From an uncultured Clostridia bacterium (GTDB taxonomy: Bacteria > Bacillota > Clostridia > Christensenellales > Aristaeellaceae), in NCBI GenBank assembly GCA_934621485.1, contig CAKTUS010000036.1:1-26339 (forward strand): a DNA stretch of 26,339 bases, read 5' to 3'. Made by a program: the position numbers and the translations under genes. Below are positions 23,854 through 26,339 of this stretch, piece after piece (the first letter of the stretch is position 1; each line of letters begins with the position of its first letter). The notes beneath the pieces are model-generated. The model saw nothing but the letters and a program-made list of their open reading frames with translations, made no database searches and was not told where the DNA came from.

Positions 23854-24996
23854 GTGCGTGACCAGGCGATTCCCGTATTTGTGGACGAAAAATCCGCCCT
23901 GTCTTCGCAGTATGCCAATACCATACAGGGAATCCGCACGGCTGCTTCCCGCTACAATATGCGCGTGAAGCAGATTTCTGACGCGCGCTTTGACGAAGTG
24001 GATTTTAACGCGCTGCCGGCAGTGGCCATTGTAACGGGTATCAGCATGCCGTTCATTCAGAAAGCCATTGGGCGTCTGCGGGCGCACGGCCGGCAAACGG
24101 TGCTGGCCGGCAGCGATTCGGAACAGTTTGGCCATGACATTTCCTGCGCCACGCCCTCTCGCCGCACCGAAACGCAGCAGCTGGTAAACTATCTTTACAA
24201 CTGCGGCAAAAAACGCATCGCCCTGGTCGGTTTCGGCGTGCGTTCCATCAACGACAATTTTCGTTATCACGCGGCCATGAGCGCCGTAGCCGCCTGGGGC
24301 AACCTGCTCAAGGACGGGGACGTGTTTTTGTGGGATCAGGATCCCAGCGAAAGCTTTGAGCGCTTTTTACAGGTGCATAACCAATACGACGCCGTAATCT
24401 GCCCAAACGACGTCATCGCCATTTGCCTGGTGGATTTTCTCAAAAGCCGCGGCATTGGCGTTCCCGGCGATTTGTTTGTGGCCTCCTTTGGGAATATGGC
24501 CATCGGGCGTTTTCACGTGCCTTCCATCACCAGCATGACCATGGACATGCATGTGGTCGGCGAGCAGGCGTTTAACGTGTGGCGTTTTTTAATGAAAAAT
24601 GAAAACGCGCAGCAAACGGCCCTGAAAATGACGGTGCCCAGCCGTCTGCTCATCCGGGAAAGCACCGCCCATTTATGCAATGAAGCGGGCGAAGGGGCGA
24701 TTTCCCCTACTTTACAGGACCAGTTTTATCACAACCCCACCGTTGCGCTGCTGGTGGGCATTGAAAACTGCATCAACCAGCGGGACGCTACCGACATGCG
24801 CATCTTGCGGCGCTTGATGGACGGCAAGAGCTATGAACAGATTTCCGACGAGCTGTTCATCAGCGGCAGCACGCTGCGCTACCGGCTGAACAAAATCTTT
24901 GCTGACAGCGGCGTGCACACCCGGCAGGAGTTTGAACAGCTGATTCATACCTATCTGGGCGAAGGAAACCCCTTCCGGGCGCAGGAGGAAGGCTGA
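23854..24996 (+). CDS. Sugar-sensing transcription regulator: LacI-type sensor fold with C-terminal HTH
   Basis: The 380-residue protein begins directly with a periplasmic-binding-protein-like domain (IPVFVDEK at 6-13). Its core shows LacI/GalR family features: YDAVICPNDVIAICLVDFLK (178-197), GVPGDLFVASFG (202-213), PSITSMTMD (223-231) and VPSRLLIREST (261-271). There is no N-terminal LacI HTH. Instead residues about 317-365 (GKSYEQISDELFISGSTLRY within) look like a LuxR-type helix-turn-helix. I place the start at GTG 23854, with GAGGAGGG upstream; earlier in-frame codons encode a hydrophobic run overlapping the promoter. Divergent from the catabolic operon, so probably its regulator. Confidence 0.82.
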   Translation: MRDQAIPVFVDEKSALSSQYANTIQGIRTAASRYNMRVKQISDARFDEVDFNALPAVAIVTGISMPFIQKAIGRLRAHGRQTVLAGSDSEQFGHDISCATPSRRTETQQLVNYLYNCGKKRIALVGFGVRSINDNFRYHAAMSAVAAWGNLLKDGDVFLWDQDPSESFERFLQVHNQYDAVICPNDVIAICLVDFLKSRGIGVPGDLFVASFGNMAIGRFHVPSITSMTMDMHVVGEQAFNVWRFLMKNENAQQTALKMTVPSRLLIRESTAHLCNEAGEGAISPTLQDQFYHNPTVALLVGIENCINQRDATDMRILRRLMDGKSYEQISDELFISGSTLRYRLNKIFADSGVHTRQEFEQLIHTYLGEGNPFRAQEEG

Positions 24997-24997
24997 C

Positions 24998-25450
24998 TCA
25001 CAGCGCGTCTAAGGCGTCGCTGACCGTGCGCTGCACCAGGGCCGTTTCCTCGGCGGTAAGCGGCTCGTCCCGCCACTGCTTTTCCCGTGCCTGGCGGTAG
25101 CGGCCAAAACGCTCCATATCCAGCTTTTCCACGCAGTCGTCCGGCGTGTCCAGGTTGCCGGTGCGGTAAGTCATGCACTTCAGATAGTGATAGGTAAAAG
25201 CATACAAATCCACGTTGCCAAGGGTGTTTTTGAGCCGCAGCGTGTCTTCATAGCAAAACGCCAGCAGTTCCTTCCGCTCCGTCTCGCTCAGGCGCAGCCG
25301 CCGGGTATAGGCGTAAAGGAACGTTTTCACATCGCAGTAGTGCACATAATCGTGCAGGCGGATGTAGGGAATGTCGTGCTGAGCCGTTGCCTGACGGTTC
25401 ATGCCTTCAATCACGGCGTTTACTTCCTCGTAACGGTCAAACAGCTCCAT
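24998..25450 (-). CDS. Hypothetical protein, 150 residues
   Basis: I do not recognise a family. The protein is soluble, charged and mostly helical in appearance, with aromatic-rich stretches (YVHYCDVKTFLYAYTRR and LYAFTYHYLKCMTYR), no signal peptide and no membrane segment. The start has AAGAAGG 7 bp upstream and a good promoter of its own, and codon use looks like that of its neighbours, so it is likely expressed. Its stop lies 1 bp from the stop of the convergent regulator gene. Nothing in the sequence indicates a function. Confidence 0.65.
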   Translation of the reverse strand: MELFDRYEEVNAVIEGMNRQATAQHDIPYIRLHDYVHYCDVKTFLYAYTRRLRLSETERKELLAFCYEDTLRLKNTLGNVDLYAFTYHYLKCMTYRTGNLDTPDDCVEKLDMERFGRYRQAREKQWRDEPLTAEETALVQRTVSDALDAL

Positions 25451-25490
25451 CGGGAAGCCTTCTTTCTGTTTTTCTCAAAATTGGATAAAT

Positions 25491-25519
25491 ATTATAACAC
25501 ATTTTGGGAAAGCGCGCAA
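25491..25519 (-). promoter_or_regulatory. Promoter of the 150-residue hypothetical gene
   Basis: On the minus strand TTGCGC (25519-25514) and a perfect TATAAT (25496-25491) with a 17-bp spacer, 40 bp before the start codon. Confidence 0.6.
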
Positions 25520-25556
25520 GATGTTTTTTTTGTGGTTTCTGTACCCGGTATTCCTT

Positions 25557-25585
25557 TTGACAACCTTTGACAATGCGCTTATACT
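25557..25585 (+). promoter_or_regulatory. Sigma-A promoter of the aldolase-kinase operon
   Basis: Perfect TTGACA at 25557-25562 and TATACT at 25580-25585 with a 17-bp spacer. A second TTGACA lies at 25567-25572 inside the spacer but is too close to the -10 to be used with it. The palindromic operator starts on the last base of the -10. Confidence 0.85.
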
Positions 25586-25600
25586 TGTTATTGATAACAA
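25585..25600. promoter_or_regulatory. LacI/GntR-type operator of the aldolase-kinase operon
   Basis: Perfect 7-2-7 palindrome TTGTTAT-TG-ATAACAA immediately downstream of the -10 box, covering the expected transcription start. The GTTA-N4-TAAC core resembles sites bound by LacI-family gluconate-type repressors. It does not match the inverted repeat of the divergent operon at 23721-23740, so a different regulator, not in this window, is likely. Confidence 0.7.
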
Positions 25601-25621
25601 TCAGACTGGAGGCAATTGCAC

Positions 25622-26269
25622 ATGACTACTTTGGAATGGGTCCAAAAACGCAAAATCATCGCTATCGTGCGCGGTCTCGCGCCGGAATACATGCTCAAGC
25701 TGGCCGAAGCCCTGTATGCGGGCGGTATCGACCTGATGGAGGTCACCTTCAATCAGCAGAAGCCGGAAACCTGGAAGGATACTGCAGAAGCCATCCGCGC
25801 AATCGGCAAGCACATGGAAGGCAAAATGCTGGCCGGCGCCGGCACCGTGATTACCGATGAGCAGCTGCAAATGGCCATCGACGCGGGCGCCAAGTACATC
25901 ATTACCCCCAACACCAATCCCGACCTGATTCGCAAGGTGAAGGCGGCCGGGCTGTGCGCCTTCCCCGGCGCGCTGACCCCCAGCGAGATCGTGATCGCCC
26001 ACGAGGCGGGCGCGGACGCCGTAAAGGTGTTCCCGGCCGGCAACCTGGGTCCTGCTTATATCAAGGCCATCAAGGCACCCCTGTCCAACATTCCCCTGAT
26101 GGCGGTTGGCGGCGTGAACGAAAAGAACACTGCCGACTTCATGAAGGCCGGCTGCTGCGGCGTTGGCGTTGGCGGCAACCTGGTCAACAAGGATTGGATT
26201 GCCAATGGCGAGTGGGACAAAATCACGGCTCTTGCCAAAGAATTTAGAAAGGCGGTAGAAGAACAATGA
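25622..26269 (+). CDS. eda: KDPG/KHG-type aldolase (2-dehydro-3-deoxy-phosphogluconate aldolase)
   Basis: Class I aldolase cleaving 2-keto-3-deoxy-6-phosphogluconate (or related 2-keto acids) to pyruvate and an aldehyde. The 215-residue protein starts at the ATG with GGAGG 9 bp upstream. The family pattern is intact: IAIVRG (13-18), E40 in LMEVTF, AGAGTV (71-76), ITPNTNP (94-100), FPGALTPSE (114-122), and the Schiff-base K135 in VKVFPAG. The stop overlaps the start of the kinase gene by 4 bp, the usual kdgK-eda partnership. Substrate stereochemistry (gluco or galacto) cannot be told apart. Confidence 0.92.
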   Translation: MTTLEWVQKRKIIAIVRGLAPEYMLKLAEALYAGGIDLMEVTFNQQKPETWKDTAEAIRAIGKHMEGKMLAGAGTVITDEQLQMAIDAGAKYIITPNTNPDLIRKVKAAGLCAFPGALTPSEIVIAHEAGADAVKVFPAGNLGPAYIKAIKAPLSNIPLMAVGGVNEKNTADFMKAGCCGVGVGGNLVNKDWIANGEWDKITALAKEFRKAVEEQ

Positions 26270-26339
26270 AAAAGGTAGTAACGTTTGGTGAAATCATGAT
26301 GCGACTGAATCCGGAGGGCTACGGCCGTTTTGTGCAGGC
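26266..26339 (+). CDS. kdgK: PfkB-family 2-keto-3-deoxygluconate kinase, 3' truncated by the window
   Basis: Only the first 24 residues are in the window. KVVTFGEIMMRLNPEGYGRF is the typical N-terminus of 2-keto-3-deoxygluconate kinases of the PfkB family. It would phosphorylate the 2-keto-3-deoxy acid to feed the overlapping upstream aldolase gene (ATGA overlap). The catalytic GAGD motif lies outside the window. Confidence 0.8.
   Translation, partial: MKKVVTFGEIMMRLNPEGYGRFVQ

Noticed and set aside
25557..25572. Tandem TTGACAA-N3-TTGACAA as a direct-repeat operator
   Set aside because: The first copy is a perfectly spaced -35 box. The second is probably coincidental, because its distance to the -10 is only 7 bp and no other repeat copy was seen.
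1..26339. CRISPR arrays, tRNA/rRNA genes, insertion sequences, prophage genes, defence systems
   Set aside because: None was seen on either strand. All large open frames with family motifs are metabolic, transport or regulatory.

Overview
The window (about 57% GC by eye, strong Shine-Dalgarno sites, many ATGA overlaps, paired GlgC/GlgD, clostridial-type ZnuA) looks like chromosome of an anaerobic, GC-rich Clostridia-like member of the Bacillota, probably a gut commensal. Family-level placement is not possible from the sequence alone. I see no rRNA, tRNA, CRISPR array, transposase or phage gene.

Layout. (1) 1-5249, plus strand: glycogen synthesis operon glgB (5' truncated)-glgC-glgD-glgA. (2) 5250-5791: a long gene-free stretch full of short hairpins, ending in an intrinsic terminator, then a strong sigma-A promoter and a perfect 9-1-9 palindrome of Fur/Zur type. 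(3) 5792-8661, plus strand: a zinc module, Zur-like repressor plus ZnuA-ZnuC-ZnuB importer, with overlapping genes and probably autoregulated through that palindrome. (4) 13580-8832, minus strand: sugar-type (CUT1) ABC importer, binding protein then two permeases, followed by an FAD-dependent oxidoreductase. No ATPase is encoded with it. (5) 23678-13749, minus strand: an eight-gene catabolic operon, metallo-beta-lactamase-fold hydrolase, SDR dehydrogenase, IlvD/Edd-type dehydratase, FrdA-like flavoprotein, FdrA, DUF1116 (AllG-like), a divergent acetate-kinase-family enzyme, and DUF2877 (AllH-like), closed by an intrinsic terminator. (6) 23854-24996, plus strand: a divergently transcribed regulator with a LacI-type sugar-binding fold and a C-terminal HTH. 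(7) 25450-24998, minus: a 150-residue orphan. (8) 25622-end, plus: KDPG-type aldolase and the start of a KDG-type (PfkB) kinase, behind a consensus promoter and a perfect 16-bp palindrome.

Regions 4-8 read as a sugar-acid utilisation island: import, lactone opening or oxidation, dehydration to a 2-keto-3-deoxy acid, then two possible exits. One is the familiar kinase/aldolase route (region 8). The other is the unusual part. The FdrA/AllG/AllH set, known from E. coli as the enzyme that splits oxalurate with phosphate into oxamate and carbamoyl phosphate, sits here without a carbamate kinase. In its place is an acetate-kinase-family protein with several altered active-site positions. My main hypothesis is that this operon cleaves a 2,4-diketo-3-deoxy sugar acid (the carbon analogue of oxalurate, made by dehydratase plus SDR) phosphorolytically to pyruvate and an acyl phosphate, and that the kinase captures the acyl phosphate as ATP. 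This would be an energy-conserving counterpart of the known hydrolytic diketo-deoxy-sugar-acid pathways. It is inference from family knowledge and gene order and has not been shown.
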